From Cercospora beticola (Eukaryota > Ascomycota > Dothideomycetes > Mycosphaerellales > Mycosphaerellaceae), in the NCBI RefSeq assembly GCF_033473495.1, contig NC_088941.1, positions 1,736,001 through 1,800,000 of the forward strand: a stretch of DNA of 64,000 nt, written 5' to 3'. The notes under the pieces were generated by a model. The model searched no databases and was not told where the DNA came from. It was given only the letters and a program-made list of their open reading frames with translations. A program made the translations under genes and the position numbers. Position 1 is the stretch's first letter, and each line of letters opens with the position of its first letter. Shown one piece after another: positions 1 to 12,063 of this stretch.

Positions 1-450
1 TGGGATGAGCGTTTCACCACAAAGCCAACGAAATATATCATCATGGCCGAGTTTGCCAACAAATTCGAGAACCGAAGACCAGATTTCGATCGAATCGTCA
101 GACTCAATACAGAAACTGGGGAGAAGCAAGTATTCCATGCTGGTGACGAGAGCTATGTGTTGGAGCCAGCGTTTATTCCGCGCTCTGCAGACGCGCCAGA
201 AGGCGATGGCTATATAATTTTCTACACGACACGAGCAAGCACAAACAAGGGCGAGCTGGTAATTCTGGACACCAACGATATGTCGAAGCCTTTGGCTATC
301 GCAGTGCTACCGTTCGCGATGAGGAAGCAGGTTCACGGCAATTGGGTTGACAATCCGCATCCGGGGAAGAAGTTACCCTCGTTGACGGCTCCCGTAAAGC
401 AAGATGTCAGGCCAACACCCTGGCAGTCTCAGCTTCATATGGTATCATAG
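1..450 (+). CDS. carotenoid cleavage dioxygenase (RPE65 family), C-terminal fragment
   Basis: The frame is open from the first base of the window and stops at 450, so only the last ~149 residues are present and the 5' part lies outside. The sequence resembles the C-terminal blade of carotenoid/stilbene oxygenases: a DIVRLN-like strand region, the SYVLEPAFIPRS segment, a stretch ending in VILDTNDMSKPLAIAVLP, and the terminal QVHGNWV. In this family the His of that last motif is the fourth iron ligand. These enzymes are non-haem Fe(II) oxygenases that cleave conjugated double bonds of carotenoids or stilbenes; the substrate cannot be told from this piece. A flavin monooxygenase starts 630 bp downstream on the same strand. 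Family call good; substrate unknown. Confidence 0.8.
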   Translation, partial: WDERFTTKPTKYIIMAEFANKFENRRPDFDRIVRLNTETGEKQVFHAGDESYVLEPAFIPRSADAPEGDGYIIFYTTRASTNKGELVILDTNDMSKPLAIAVLPFAMRKQVHGNWVDNPHPGKKLPSLTAPVKQDVRPTPWQSQLHMVS

Positions 451-1081
451 GAGCCCGGTGAGAGGAGTCAGAGTCTACAGTAGTGTTGCTTTGATAGTTC
501 TAGTCGCAAGGCTTGGTGTGGGAATCGAAATATACGATTTTTTCTGGCAACCAAAACATTTCAGTGCTTGTCATCGTTTACAATTGATCTCGTTCGTCTT
601 CCAAAAATTTGATTGGTCACAATGCCAACGAATGTGGACACCCGAAGCGTTGAAGCCTTTCGCGCAAACGAGCTAGGCTCACTCCGGTCGCCTACAAGTT
701 GGCGGCCTCCAAATTAGTGGCCTATAGCATCGATGAGGAATAATGAGACATTGAATCCAATACTCCCGCAATCAACACAGGTATCCCTGCTGTTGTGGAG
801 ATGTGGAGGCGCTTGATGACTTCTCCCCATCCCAGTTCCGAATTCCGCGGAACAGTACGAGGCCCCAGAACAACACACCTGCGGGCGACTCTGCATTCTG
901 ACAAACACTACGGTATGTCCGGAGAACATCGTTCCTTTCGGACGGTGTAAGCAGAGTCAGTCCGGCACAAGAGTCGGGTCTCTAAACTTTAGTATTCACC
1001 GCATAGATATACAGCGACGTGAGACGGAGGTTCGATGCGCATCTCTCGTGAATACGTCTTCTCGGCCACAATACTTGAAGA
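451..1081. other. intergenic, 3' of carotenoid oxygenase / 5' of monooxygenase
   Basis: No credible coding region. Short frames on both strands lack family features. It must hold the terminator of the upstream gene and the promoter of the monooxygenase, but I see no clear TATA box or repeat. Confidence 0.5.
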
Positions 1082-3040
1082 ATGCCCTCTAAAGTCCTTT
1101 CGTCTTGGAAGCGTGCTCCAAGAGCAGAGCTCGATGAGGTTCCAACTGCAAACATACCGACAAATCCAATACCAGAAGATTTCGATGCCGATAAAATCTT
1201 TGACTCCGTCGCGGCGAGCCTTCCACGATTGAAGGCCGAGCAACTCGATGACCAAGCTTTCTGGAGAGACATTCTCGCGCTGACTGGGACATGGCGTCAC
1301 CTCCATGGTTCATCGCGAGTCGCATTGAAATGGAACGAATTGGTAGCCCTTCGCCAGCTTTCCAACTTCGCCTATGTTCGTGGGAGCGCACATGCGGCCA
1401 GGATTGGCAGTGGAGGATTTGTTCCCGGACGCTTCACATTCGATATTGGAGGAGATTGGACTGGAACTGGATCTGCGATCGTGGCGCTTTATCCTGACAG
1501 TAATGGGGATTGGAAAATCTGGTTCCTGTCCACCTTTCTTGAGTCAGTAGACGGACTTGGCAGTCCAGATGTTTTGGAGCCGGTCGTGCAGACGGATGGC
1601 TCGATCACAAACGGCCATCATGCGAACGGTGTCCGGGAAGACACGGCGTCTAGCAATGGTGTCAACGGGCATCATAGTCTCGAGGAATTTGATGTGGCCA
1701 TCGTCGGAGCTGGCCAGGGTGGTTTATCGACACTTGGACGATTCAAAGCAATCGGCTTGAAAGCTCTGGCAATCGAGAGCCATGACACCATCGGCGGTAA
1801 CTGGACGTCACGCTACGATGGAGTCAAGCTACATACTAGCAGATACTACTCGAACTTTCCATTCGGCAAACACTTCAATAGCGAGGAGTTGCCGTATTAC
1901 CTGCGACCTCAAGACCTGGCTCGTGGATTCCAGCAGTATGTTGCCGATTATGGCCTTGATGTTAGGCTTTCCTCCAAAGTCGAATCTGCGACGTGGGACG
2001 AGGAGACACAGAGGTGGACTGTGACTGTAAATACTGAAAACGAGAAGTGGTCCTTGAGAGCAAAACACATTGTTTTCGCCATTGGCACAGTAGGAGCGTT
2101 TCCAGCCCGGCCAGAGATCCCCTCCGAGGAGTCTTATCGGGGCACAGCAGTGCACTCGACCGCGTTCAAGAATGCCATTCCCTGGGCTGGCAAGAAGGGC
2201 ATTGTAGTCGGAACAGGAAACACTGGTAAGTCCTTGCCGTTTGCACATGTGCCTCCAGAGAGCTGACAGTAGGTCCCAGCACACGATGTCGCGGAAGATA
2301 TGGTGGACTCCGGCTTAACATCAGTGACCATGACGCAGCGGACTCGCACCATGGTCATCCCGATGCAAGTCTTCAAGCCACTTCACAGTCGCTTATATCA
2401 TGCCGATGCCGACCTCGCCAGCTCTGATAGAGCCGAATGGGGCCTGCCGTTCCCAGTCCAAGGCGCAGTCTCGAAGACTCTGTTCGAGCACTGGAGAAAA
2501 ACAGATCCAGCATTATACGACGATCTCGAAAGCCAAGGCTTCAAAACGGAAATCCCAAATCTGGTCACGATTCACAACCGCTCTGGTGGTCATTATATTG
2601 ATGTCGGAGCGGCGCAGAAGATCATCGATGGGAAGATACACATGAAGAATGGCTTGATCTCCAGTTTCACGCCGCACGGGTTGCGCTTCAAAGATGGCAG
2701 CGAGATAGAGGCCGATCTGATCGTGTTTGCTACAGGGTTTAACGTCAATATTCGGAACCAAGTAGCTGCAATTGTCGGGAACGAAATCGGCGAGCTGTTA
2801 GAGGATAGTGGTGGCTTCGACCTCGATGGAGAGCTTCGTGGTGGATGGAAACCTCAAGGCCGTAAGTCTCGGATTCTTTGTTCCTGCTTGAGGCTGCTGG
2901 CAATGCTAACTGTTGGTCCAGATCCCAAACTATGGTACACAGCGGGAGAATTTGGGCAGTGCAGATTCTACTCCCGATTCCTGGCTTTGCAAATCAAGGC
3001 GGACATCGAGGGTAGGCGATTTCAAGAGTGGAAAGAATGA
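1082..3040 (+). CDS. flavin-dependent monooxygenase (YUCCA/FMO class) with N-terminal NTF2-like region
   Basis: Exons 1082-2225, 2280-2861 and 2922-3040 give 614 residues. The first ~190 residues contain WRDILALTGTWRHLHG and DWKIWFLSTFLES, typical of the NTF2/SnoaL-like domain found before many fungal FMO-like enzymes. Around residue 208 comes the FAD-binding GAGQGG, then YYLRPQDLARGFQQYV. The NADP-binding site is created by splicing the first intron (VVGTGNTAHDVAEDM). A late FATGFNVN matches the FMO ATG motif. The second intron is 60 nt and in frame, so it reads through if ignored; splicing restores GHPKLWYTAGEF. Likely role: NADPH- and FAD-dependent oxygenation of a small metabolite; substrate unknown. 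The carotenoid oxygenase upstream on the same strand may be a partner, but that is inference. Confidence 0.85.
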
Positions 3041-4178
3041 GGCGTGTTGGTGGCCTGGTATCTGTTCATAGCGTCCTCACTCGAGTGTGCCAATATATGG
3101 TGTGAGCTGGTTCGCTGGTAAGTCTGTAGAGATGTATTACTGAGGTTCGTAATGTAGACGAGCTGAGGCCCATGCCTGTTGTGCTGTCGCGTTGTGAAGT
3201 CCTTTCCGTGTTGTCAACAGAAGCAGACTTGTCAGAAGTCGTGGTGATCCGATCTCGGTCGCGGCAATTGACGGCCCCTGCCAACTTCACTTTGCACTCT
3301 TGAGACAAGTCTGTCCTTCGCTTCCACTAGCAACGTCTCGCTTCGGCGGCTAACATCTCTTGAAAGCCAGCGTCAAATGCTCCGCGGTGGCAGGCGTGGT
3401 CTCCGGCCGAACAGACGGCGATGAAGGGATTCTCATTACAGCTCGCTCGAATTGACTCAGGCACAAGCGATCGAGCAAGATTCGATTCTCTGACCCAGAC
3501 CTGCTGCTCTCATCATCATCCTTTTCCTTTCGTTCGCTGACACTTGAAAGCAGCTGACAGCAATGGAACTCACATTACTCCAGTGTGCTCCACGATCACG
3601 AGGTTCAGGCAAAACGTTCAAGCACGAGACCACAATGCCGCAGCTAGTTGCTGCTCGACGGAAGGCCTTGACGCGTCAGCATCTGGTCATCACCACGTGA
3701 AGTCCTACTACTGCCGCGCTCTAGGTCAATGGGGTAACCGAGCCGCCCCGTGGGGCTTAGGAAGCTAAGTCTTTCTTGAAAGGCTTAGTGAAGCTTGAGG
3801 ACTCCGGAGAACTTCCCAATAGTATTCGCGCTGGACAACTCATTTACGATGATTCGCCTGCCTGCGCCGAATGCCCGTAATGGGTGCCGATTTGCAGGGT
3901 GCCCCTCAAGTAGTAGCCATCATCGTCACATCGTGTCAACTCGAAGGAAGAACGGCACGAGAGTACCAGCTAGCGTGTACAAAGCGTGCATGTCCAAGTG
4001 CCGATGCGCTCAGCGAGGATGGTGTGCGGTATTTCGGCCAGCAAATGCGGGCTGGCGCCGTCACCGCTCCAATACGGGCATTCGAGGGCAAGGCCCTTTG
4101 ACTTAAAGGTCTCGACCTCCTCATCGGGACGCGAGCCTTGATAATCTGCTACTCTGAGTTGAAAAGGGAGAATCCAGT
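3041..4178. other. intergenic, upstream of GH3 beta-glucosidase
   Basis: 1.1 kb with no recognisable gene. A pyrimidine-rich stretch around 3480-3540 is followed by an ATG at 3563 opening a frame of only 45 codons, which I do not call. This is the likely promoter region of the secreted glucosidase. Confidence 0.45.
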
Positions 4179-7079
4179 ATGGCTGCTGCGAAGCTTTGGT
4201 TGGCGTTGCTGCCCTTAGTTTCGGCTCAAGTCGGTGACCTCGGGCCCTCAGCTGCACCTTATCCAGACATTGTCTACCCCAATGCGACTCGAGTCTCCAC
4301 GGGCGCGGCTTCGAACCAGACATCGCCTCCAGAGTATCCCTCACCATGGGGAGAAGGTCTCGGCGATTGGGCAGATGCCTACGCGAAAGCGCAAGCCTTC
4401 GTGTCGGGCCTTACTTTGATGGAGAAGGTCAATCTTACCACCGGAACTGGTTGGGAAAGCCAGAAGTGTGTTGGAAATGTTGGATCTATCCCAAGACTTG
4501 GCTTCAAAGCACTTTGCATGCAAGACTCCCCTCTCGGAGTGCGTGATACTGATTTCAATTCAGCCTTCCAGTAAGTGGCCAAAGACTAGATGAGATCACA
4601 GCCACTAATTGTTGCAGGGCCGGTGTCTCTATAGCAGCGACCTGGGATCGTGCTCTGTTATATCAGAGGGGTTACGACATGGGGACGGAACACAAGCTCA
4701 AGGGCGTGGATGTTCAGCTCGGTCCCGTCGTCGGTCCTCTTGGTACTGCACCCGAGGGAGGCCGCAATTGGGAAGGCTTCTCTCCTGATCCTGTATTGTC
4801 TGGTATAGCTGTTGCAGAGACAATCAAGGGCATTCAAGACGCAGGTATCATGGCTTGCACAAAGCATTATATTATGAACGAACAGGAGCATTTCCGACAA
4901 CCGCCACCACCACAGAATTTGACAGCATCATACTCATCGAATCTGGACGACGTCACAATGCACGAGTTGTACCTCTGGCCCTTCGCTGATGCCGTGAAGG
5001 CTGGAACGGCTTCGATCATGTGCAGCTACAACCAGTAAGTCGATTGGCTGTTACCTTGAGCGCATTTGAGGCCATTCCTGACTTCTGGCATAGGATCAAT
5101 AACAGTTATGGCTGCCAGAACAGCTATACGCTGAATTATCTGCTAAAAAATGAGCTTGGGTTCCAGGGTTTCGTTATGAGCGATTGGGGTGCTCACCATT
5201 CTGGCGTCGCTTCTACGCTTGCAGGCATGGACATGAGCATGCCAGGTGACGTTGGCTTCGATTCTGGAACCTCATACTGGGGTCAGTCCTATGTCAAACA
5301 CGCAAAATAGTCCTTCGAAGCTGACTCTGACTTGAACGCAGGCACTAATCTCACCATCGCTGTCTTGAACGGCTCGGTCCCTGCATGGCGCCTGGACGAT
5401 ATGGCCACTCGCATTGTCGCAGGCTGGTACTATGTCGGCCGTGACCAAAACCAAGTAGAGAATGCACCGAATTTCTCTTCCTGGACCACTGACACCTACG
5501 GCTTTGAACATGAGTATGCACAGGAAGGCTACGGTCTGGTCAACTACCACGTCGATGTCACTGAAGATCATGGTGCCAACATCCGCGACAGTGCTGCCAA
5601 AGGCACGGTCATTCTCAAGAACAACGGAGTCCTACCTCTGACTGGCAAGGAGAAGCTGACGATCGTAGTGGGGTCAGACGCAGGCCCAAACCCGTGGGGT
5701 CCTGACGGATGTAGCGATCGAGGGTGCGATAACGGTACTCTGGCGCTGGGATGGGGTAGTGGCTCCGCAAACTTCCCATATCTGATTACGCCGGACTCAG
5801 CGATCCAGGCTGAGGTCGCTCAGAACGGCAAAGGCTTCTACGAGTCGATACTGGATGACTACGCGTATCCCCAAATTTCTGCACTCGCACGTCGCGCCGA
5901 GCAAGTCAACGGAGTGTGCCTCGCCTTTGTCAATTCTGATGCCGGCGAAGGTTACATCATTGTCGACGGCAACGAAGGCGACAGAAACAATCTTACGCTG
6001 TGGCATGCAGGTGATGCGCTCATCGCCAACGTTACGTCCGAGTGCAGCAACACTGTTATTGTCATCCACTCTGTGGGCGCAGTTGACGTCGAATCATTCT
6101 ATGATCGTCCAAATGTCACTGCAATTGTGTGGGCAGGTCTTCCTGGCCAAGAATCAGGCAACTCAATTGTTGACATCCTGTACGGAAAGACATCGCCTGG
6201 CCGCACACCATTTACCTGGGGAACACCTCGGAGCTCATATGGCACGGATCTGCTGTACAGGCTCAACAATGGCGTAGACGCGCCTCAGATTGATTTTACT
6301 GCAGGCATCTTCACCGACTATCGAGGCTTTGATGCACGCAACGAGACACCAATCTACGAATTTGGCTATGGTCTGTCATGGTCGACTTTCAACTATTCTG
6401 ATCTACAGATCACGCCTGTTCCATCGAACTTCAGCTACACACCTGCATCTGGAAAGACGTCTGCCGCACCCACCTACGGATCGACTTCAAATGACACCAC
6501 TCAATATCTGTGCGGAGATATGCACTTCGTCGAGGGCTACATTTATCCTTGCCTGAACACAACGAACTTCACCACTGCAAGCAACGATCCGGAATACGGC
6601 AGCCCAGTCTCCTACCCAGATGGAGCATACGACGGCACCACACAATCTCGTCTCCCTGCTGGAGGCGCACCAGGTGGCAACCCTGCTCTGTGGAATGTCC
6701 TGTTCACTGTCTCTGCGACGATCACGAACACCGGCAACCGCACTAGTGATGAAGTGCCTCAGCTCTATGTCAGCCTTGGTGGGCCGAACGACGCCCCCAA
6801 GGTTCTTCGAGGCTTCGACCGAATTACTATTGCACCCGGCGCAAGTGCAACATTCAATGTAGGACTGACGAGGAGGGATATTAGCAATTGGGACCCTAGC
6901 ACCCAGAATTGGTATGTTATCTCGTCTTTCGCATGATAGTGAATGCAGCTAACAGCATTAGGTATATCTCATCCTACGCGAAGAAGGTATACGTTGGTTC
7001 GTCATCTCGAAAGTTGCCACTGAGTGAGACACTCGACATTTCCGCTTTGACGAAGAACGGCACTTCCTACTCTCGATAG
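4179..7079 (+). CDS. secreted beta-glucosidase, glycoside hydrolase family 3
   Basis: Five exons (4179-4570, 4618-5034, 5094-5281, 5342-6911, 6962-7079) encode 894 residues. A signal peptide covers roughly residues 1-16 (hydrophobic core ending in VSA, then Q). The GH3 N-terminal domain follows, with [25 protein letters not shown] and [12 protein letters not shown]. The nucleophile region [11 protein letters not shown] places the catalytic Asp near residue 300. The C-terminal alpha/beta sandwich (DAGEGYI...GNEGDR) and a terminal fibronectin-III-like domain ([16 protein letters not shown]) complete the usual fungal plan. Many N-x-S/T sites fit secretion. It hydrolyses cellobiose and other beta-glucosides to glucose outside the cell. 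Length and order match Aspergillus-type BGL enzymes. A hexose transporter lies 1.8 kb away, which fits sugar uptake. Confidence 0.93.
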
Positions 7080-7410
7080 ATGACAGAGACGCTGGGCTGG
7101 GAAATGGCGCTTACTGCGGAATTTTCGAGTCAGCCTTCTTTGGAAGGGATAAACATCGTCCAAATGATACATCGCTGGCAATGACTTCTCAACGTTCTTC
7201 ATTCCATCCGGCACCCTCGTCTCGCCTCCCTAACCATTTGTCAGGTATCTGAGATAGAGCATAGGATGACTTTGGGTGCACTCGAATACGCGCAGTGTAG
7301 CAAGCTGATTGTATGGCGAAGGTTGCCTTGCTCAATTTTTCGCCTAGTATACCACTCGCGATAATGCCCACTTATGTACACAGATATTGGCGCATCATCG
7401 ATTCACAAGC
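7080..7410. other. convergent intergenic spacer
   Basis: Lies between the 3' ends of the GH3 gene (+) and the SnoaL-like gene (-), so it should contain both terminators. I see no further feature. Confidence 0.5.
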
Positions 7411-7920
7411 CTAAAACATCGCCAACGGATTCGTAGCATTATCCGGCCTCCTCTGCATCACATCCCAATGCTCCTCAATACAACTCCCATTAAACCTCCA
7501 AATATCCACAATAATATTCGGCTGCTGCCCTGGTGTGTCCCATTTAGTATGCGCGAAGCCAGTATTATTGTCCAAACCCATATTCAAGATAGTGACATTC
7601 GAGCCGGCAGTAACATCTCCAATTGCCGTGAAGAAATCAATAGCGACTTGGCGGGTGGAGTTGATGAATGGGTTGTGTTGAATGTAGCCTTCGGAGACGT
7701 GATCGAGAAGTGCGCCTGTGGCGTTGCCTTCGAAGAAGAATTTGTTGAGGAAGCGTTGGAGGATTGCTTTTTGGGTTGCGGGGCTGACGTCTTGGGGTGG
7801 GCAGTAGGGTGCTGCTGGGAGAGGGGCGTCGTTGTATCCGGATGGACTGGATAGTTGGAGGGCAGAGACGCCCGTGGCTACTAGGGCGAAAGCACCTAAG
7901 GTGAGAGCGTTGAAGCGCAT
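7411..7920 (-). CDS. small secreted SnoaL/NTF2-like protein
   Basis: Single exon, 169 residues from the ATG at 7920. The frame is open upstream to another possible start at 8007, but the 7920 start begins exactly with a signal peptide (MRFNALTLGAFALVATGVSA), so I prefer it. After cleavage the protein has the features of the SnoaL-like cyclase/aldol-condensation fold: a helical LQRFLNKFFFEGN, then VSEGYIQHNP and a late DIWRFNGSCIEEHWDVMQ. Family members use a conserved His/Asp pocket on varied small substrates; the substrate is unknown. A TATA-like box sits ~95 bp upstream. The coding strand is C-rich in its first half and G-rich in its last third. Fold fairly sure, function not. Confidence 0.75.
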   Translation of the reverse strand: MRFNALTLGAFALVATGVSALQLSSPSGYNDAPLPAAPYCPPQDVSPATQKAILQRFLNKFFFEGNATGALLDHVSEGYIQHNPFINSTRQVAIDFFTAIGDVTAGSNVTILNMGLDNNTGFAHTKWDTPGQQPNIIVDIWRFNGSCIEEHWDVMQRRPDNATNPLAMF

Positions 7921-8838
7921 GTCTGCTGATGGGGTCGGTTTGTTCTTGTGGCAGAAAGAGACTTGTGTTGCTTGTGTATTCCACTGAGTCGGTGTATTGG
8001 GCTTCAACAGCTTTTATATTTCGTGGCAGAACTGGATAATCGCTGCGGGAGATCGCTGTGGCATATATGAGAAACAGCAGAACTTGACCATATGGTGCCA
8101 CGAGTAAGCAGTAGTATCACTGTTGTTGCATGCAACACCGAACGTCTATCGGTGACGATGCCGAAAGTTATCAGGGGTCGAGACAGTTTCCGGAAGACAT
8201 GGAAGCCCTGTTCATGTAAGCATGGAGCACCTAGCGTGAGAACACGTGCGCGGGTTTCTTGACATGAATGAGCCTGTCTCCGTAGCTTTGGCTTTGTCCA
8301 AATGTTCAGTTGCTCACCCAGGAAGAACCGGTGGCGAGCATGATTCGCTGTACAGAAACTTGATCTCGCGAGTCAAGCACGCGACTACCGAAAGAGAATT
8401 CCCTGAATGTCCGCTCGAGCAATCAGGGCTCTACTTCTGGAAAAGCCGTGAAGACCCGGGAGGTTTATCCTTGATTACATCAGCGTTTTTCGGCAGTCGA
8501 GATTCTGGTCATGCCATGCAATGGCTACGTTTGTGCAGCACCGCACTTGCACTTCCCTTTACAGTCGCCTGCCATGACCAAAACTGGCATTACAGTCTGC
8601 AGAGACGGCCAGGTGTATTTCTCGGATCAGATCGAAGCCATGCCAACGTAGGATGCGACAAGGATTGTTGCTCGAACCGCCATAACTGTGGTCGGGTGGT
8701 GGCTGGACTACACCTACACATTGACCAGAGTAGTCTATACGGCGGTGTGGAACCTGGACCCGACATGGGTTCAATGAAGCGTAATTCGTATCGTCGATCG
8801 TATATATTCTCTTCTCTTGCTGGATCATGTCGTCATCC
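7921..8838. other. intergenic between SnoaL-like gene and hexose transporter
   Basis: Contains the promoter of the SnoaL-like gene near 7921-8020 and the terminator of the transporter. A long plus-strand frame at 8246-9034 mostly runs through this spacer, has no family features and ends antisense to the transporter; I do not call it. Confidence 0.5.
8012..8018 (-). promoter_or_regulatory. TATA-like box of SnoaL-like gene
   Basis: On the minus strand this reads TATAAAA, about 95 bp upstream of the preferred start codon at 7920, a plausible spacing for a fungal core promoter. Identified by eye only. Confidence 0.45.
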
Positions 8839-10501
8839 TCATACTCGCTCTTCAATCTGCGAAGATTTCTCAAACTCTTTGTTGTTGTATTCCTTTCTGG
8901 CAGCCGCCTCGGCCAAACGCTCGATTTCGGGATCAGGCTTCTTCAATGATGCCCTAACGATGCCAGTAATCGAGCTGTGTTCTTGGAACAGCGCGTTCAT
9001 CTGCTCAAGACTTCGTCCCATTGTCTCAGGATAGAAGAAGAAGACCATGAGCGGAATGCAAGCTCCGAGAACAGCGTACAAGATGTAGTATTTGTAGCCA
9101 ATTGACTCGATAGCAACCGGCGTGATCATGAGCACGGCAAAGTTCATGAGCCAGTGGTTTGCCGTTGAGAAAGAAGTCATGGGCATTCGCAACCGTGTAG
9201 GAGCGACCTCTGTGACGTAGAGGTAGTTGCATCCGAGGAAGCCGATGGGCACGAAGAAGTTGAAGAAAAAGACGAAGAACACAGAGGCAATCTGTGCCGA
9301 CTTGTTGCTTGTTGGGAAGTTGTTCGTGATCGCCAGCGCAGTCATGCAGAGTGACATGCCCGCGCCGCTGACCATGAAGAGCTTGCGTCGTCCGAATCGA
9401 TCAATGGTGAAGAAGGCCACGAATGAGCTGAGGAATTTCCACGTGAGACATCCGCCAGACAGGATTCGTGCCGTTTGGCTGTCGAGCCCAAGACCCTGTT
9501 CGAATATCGTGGTGCTGTATGAGCTGATGAGGTTCGATCCGCACCATTGCTGGAAGAATTGAATAGCGAGACAGAGCATGAAGCGATAGAGCACCTTGTC
9601 TTCTCCCATCTTGAACAGATCCCGCTTTCTGGCAGAGTCTTTCGTTGCTTCCAGTGTGTGCTCGATAGCTCCCATCTCGTTCGCGACTTCGAAGCTGTCC
9701 ACAGGTACGTCCCGGAGTTTGGAAAGGTTGCTACGAGCTTGTTCCATTCGGCCCCTGCTTGCAAGCCATCGAGGTGATTCGGGCACAACGTAGGTGAATG
9801 CCATGAGGATCAAGGAAACGATGCACGGGATCATAAGCGGCATGCGCCATGACAAAGTGCCAGTCTTGATTCTGAAGCCAATGTCAGAGATATGTTGAAG
9901 ATGAGGGCAAGCCGACTTACTGGTAGAATCCGAGGTTGATCCAAGCCTGTAGCACGAAACCCACGGCAATGAACAGACCGTCAATGACCACATGTCGTCC
10001 TCGGTTCTTCGCCTGCGAGCATTCTGACTGCCAGACGGGCACTGTTGTGCTAAGTGCGCCAACACCAATACCAAGGATAAAGCGTCCGATCGTGAACTGC
10101 GCTAGGCCAAAGCTGCTGCATTCAAGGATCTCGCCAATCAAGGTCAAAGTCGCTGCGATCAAGACGGTCTTGCGTCGTCCGAGAATATCGCCGATGGATG
10201 CACACGCAAGAGATCCGACCAGTGCGCCAAGTGTGAGGACAGCTACAATGGTGCCCTATGTAACACATCAGTGAATTGCCCAAACGTGCAAGAAGGATGC
10301 TCTACTGACCTGGACGGTGCTGTGTTCGGATTTCACACTTCCAGTTGTGTGCTTAGTGTCAATTTCCGGAAATGTCTGCACCCAGCTTTCAATCGACAGC
10401 AGTCCTCCGACTCCAGCCTGGTTGTAGCCGAACAGAATAAAGGACGGCAACGCGATGAACAGCGTCTGAATCAGCTCGAGCTGCTTGCCGCTGAGAGTCA
10501 T
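8839..10501 (-). CDS. MFS hexose/sugar transporter
   Basis: Exons 10501-10310, 10255-9921 and 9871-8839 on the minus strand encode 519 residues. The sugar porter signatures are in order: NQAGVGGLLS in helix 1, GDILGRRKT between helices 2 and 3, GRFILGIGVGA, PESPRWLASRGR before the central loop, QQWCGSNLISSY in helix 7, DRFGRRKLF between helices 8 and 9, and PETMGRSLEQMN after helix 12. The pattern predicts twelve membrane helices and a plasma-membrane proton-coupled or facilitative sugar carrier. An in-frame start at 10585 would add 28 residues; I chose 10501 because MTLSGKQ leads directly into helix 1 and matches relatives. Neighbouring GH3 beta-glucosidase fits a role in glucose or cellobiose uptake, by inference. 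Confidence 0.9.
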
Positions 10502-12063
10502 CTTGGCGGGTGTTGGTCGGTCGGACTTCGCTCGACAGGACAAGGAGCCAAGAAATGAGCAAGACTTCGACAAGGCGTGCGCCAAAAAGGTTGGCGCAGC
10601 AAGAGCAGTTTATATACACTTGCCCTTCGCCATTGCCGCGCCGGACGATGGAACGCGCATTGCGCGCTCATGCCATGAAACCCCACTACATCACTCTATC
10701 ATGGTCACTAATGGAAGCCGAATTTTAAGTCCGTCGTCGACCCGTGGGGACGTTCGAGGTGCACTCCAGTGGAGACAGTATTGCTATGGGGCATGTCAAT
10801 AGTGCTCTTCCAATCATAGGCCAGCAGCGTAATAATTCGCGCGGAAATGTTGATTCACCAACCCCAGTGCATTGACCAAACGACATGTTCTCGTTCTCGT
10901 GAGAAACCGGAGCCCCGTGTTGGTGATGCATGAATGGAACCAATGTGGCTCTAGAGAATTTTCATCCTTGCCACGTGCCATGTGGATGATGAAAGGAGCA
11001 CTGGCACAACAGCTGGTAGCATCGGCTCGCCCACTTCGGCAGCGTTGCAGCAGCTTTACACCGAGTAGACGCCGAGATGGAAAGGTTCGAGGACCACTCT
11101 TCGTGCTCTCTTTCGAAGCCGCCTTCGAGCAACGAGGCGCTTTGTTTGCATCAATCGCATAGCCTCCATCGATGTGACAGGAGTGATTATGAGCCTGATG
11201 ACTGAGAAGGCTGAATCGTGTCGATGCCGTGCCAATGGGCTAGGGCTAACTTAGAGAAGCTGCGTGGAGCCGTGACATCGCCACGCTACGCAAAATGGCA
11301 ACTGGCGGACGTCAACAAGATGTGGTCCCAGTCATTGGCTGGGTCTGTGGACACTCCCAGCTGCGACGTCGGCCTTCCGGATGTGGCAGCTCCGCGCTCC
11401 TTGGTCTGCTGTCGGCCATCTCAACGTCCGAAGACCTTGCTAGTCCTCTCGTTCAGGAGATGCGAGGACATGGTCTGCCGCAGAGTCTCGGAGGCTGCCC
11501 CTCTGGAGAAACAGTCGCGGCACCTTGACAATCGACATGCTGTCCGTCAAGTCAAGGGAGCTCGAGGTCCAGCGTGACGAGATTGGCTCGAACGCTTTTC
11601 GGGCGGGTGTGTTGTTCGCGATCGTCTTCCAGTATATTGCGGCTCCATTGCTGGTAGTATGCCAGAAGTTTGAGCGGGAACGATATGCACATCAATGGAA
11701 AGATCGATGTGCAAGAGTTGGAAAAGGCAGGACGTGTGTTTTGACTCTGCTCCCAAGCATTGTGCCAACCCCGCCATGCCGAGGTCGAAGACAGGGGACT
11801 TTGCACTGTGATCACCTCCTACTCTTTACACCGGATAAATACAGCATACACTGCTATTGTGCAACACTGCTGCGGTCTACACCAAGCATAGGGAGCTCCC
11901 ACGCTAAGTTCGGCCTCGACAATGGACCTCACAGGCAACGTCATGGCAGCAATTGCGCCATAGCTATAGAGTTGCTGAGCTATACACAGCTCCATTGCTA
12001 AATGCTTCTTCTCAGTCTTCGAGCTCAACTCCAGCAGCAGATTCGGAACTCGCGAAATCAGCA
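10502..12063. other. divergent intergenic region
   Basis: 1.56 kb between divergent genes (transporter to the left, nitroreductase to the right). Apart from a TATA-like box for the transporter I see no gene. The 158-codon plus-strand frame at 11525-12001 has no recognisable motifs and a codon pattern unlike its neighbours. Confidence 0.5.
10609..10616 (-). promoter_or_regulatory. TATA-like box of hexose transporter
   Basis: The minus strand reads TATATAAA about 108 bp upstream of the start at 10501. The spacing fits a core promoter of a strongly or conditionally expressed gene. Seen by eye. Confidence 0.5.

Noticed and set aside
2862..2921. in-frame reading through the second monooxygenase intron
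   Set aside because: The 60-nt segment is open, but GTAAGT/CAG ends and the restored GHPKLWYTAGEF motif show it is an intron.
8246..9034. 262-codon plus-strand frame with Cys/His-rich sequence
   Set aside because: Runs from spacer into the antisense of the hexose transporter; no signal peptide, motif or leader support.
11525..12001. 158-codon plus-strand frame before the nitroreductase gene
   Set aside because: One hydrophobic stretch but no other feature; codon pattern irregular; ends just before the real start.
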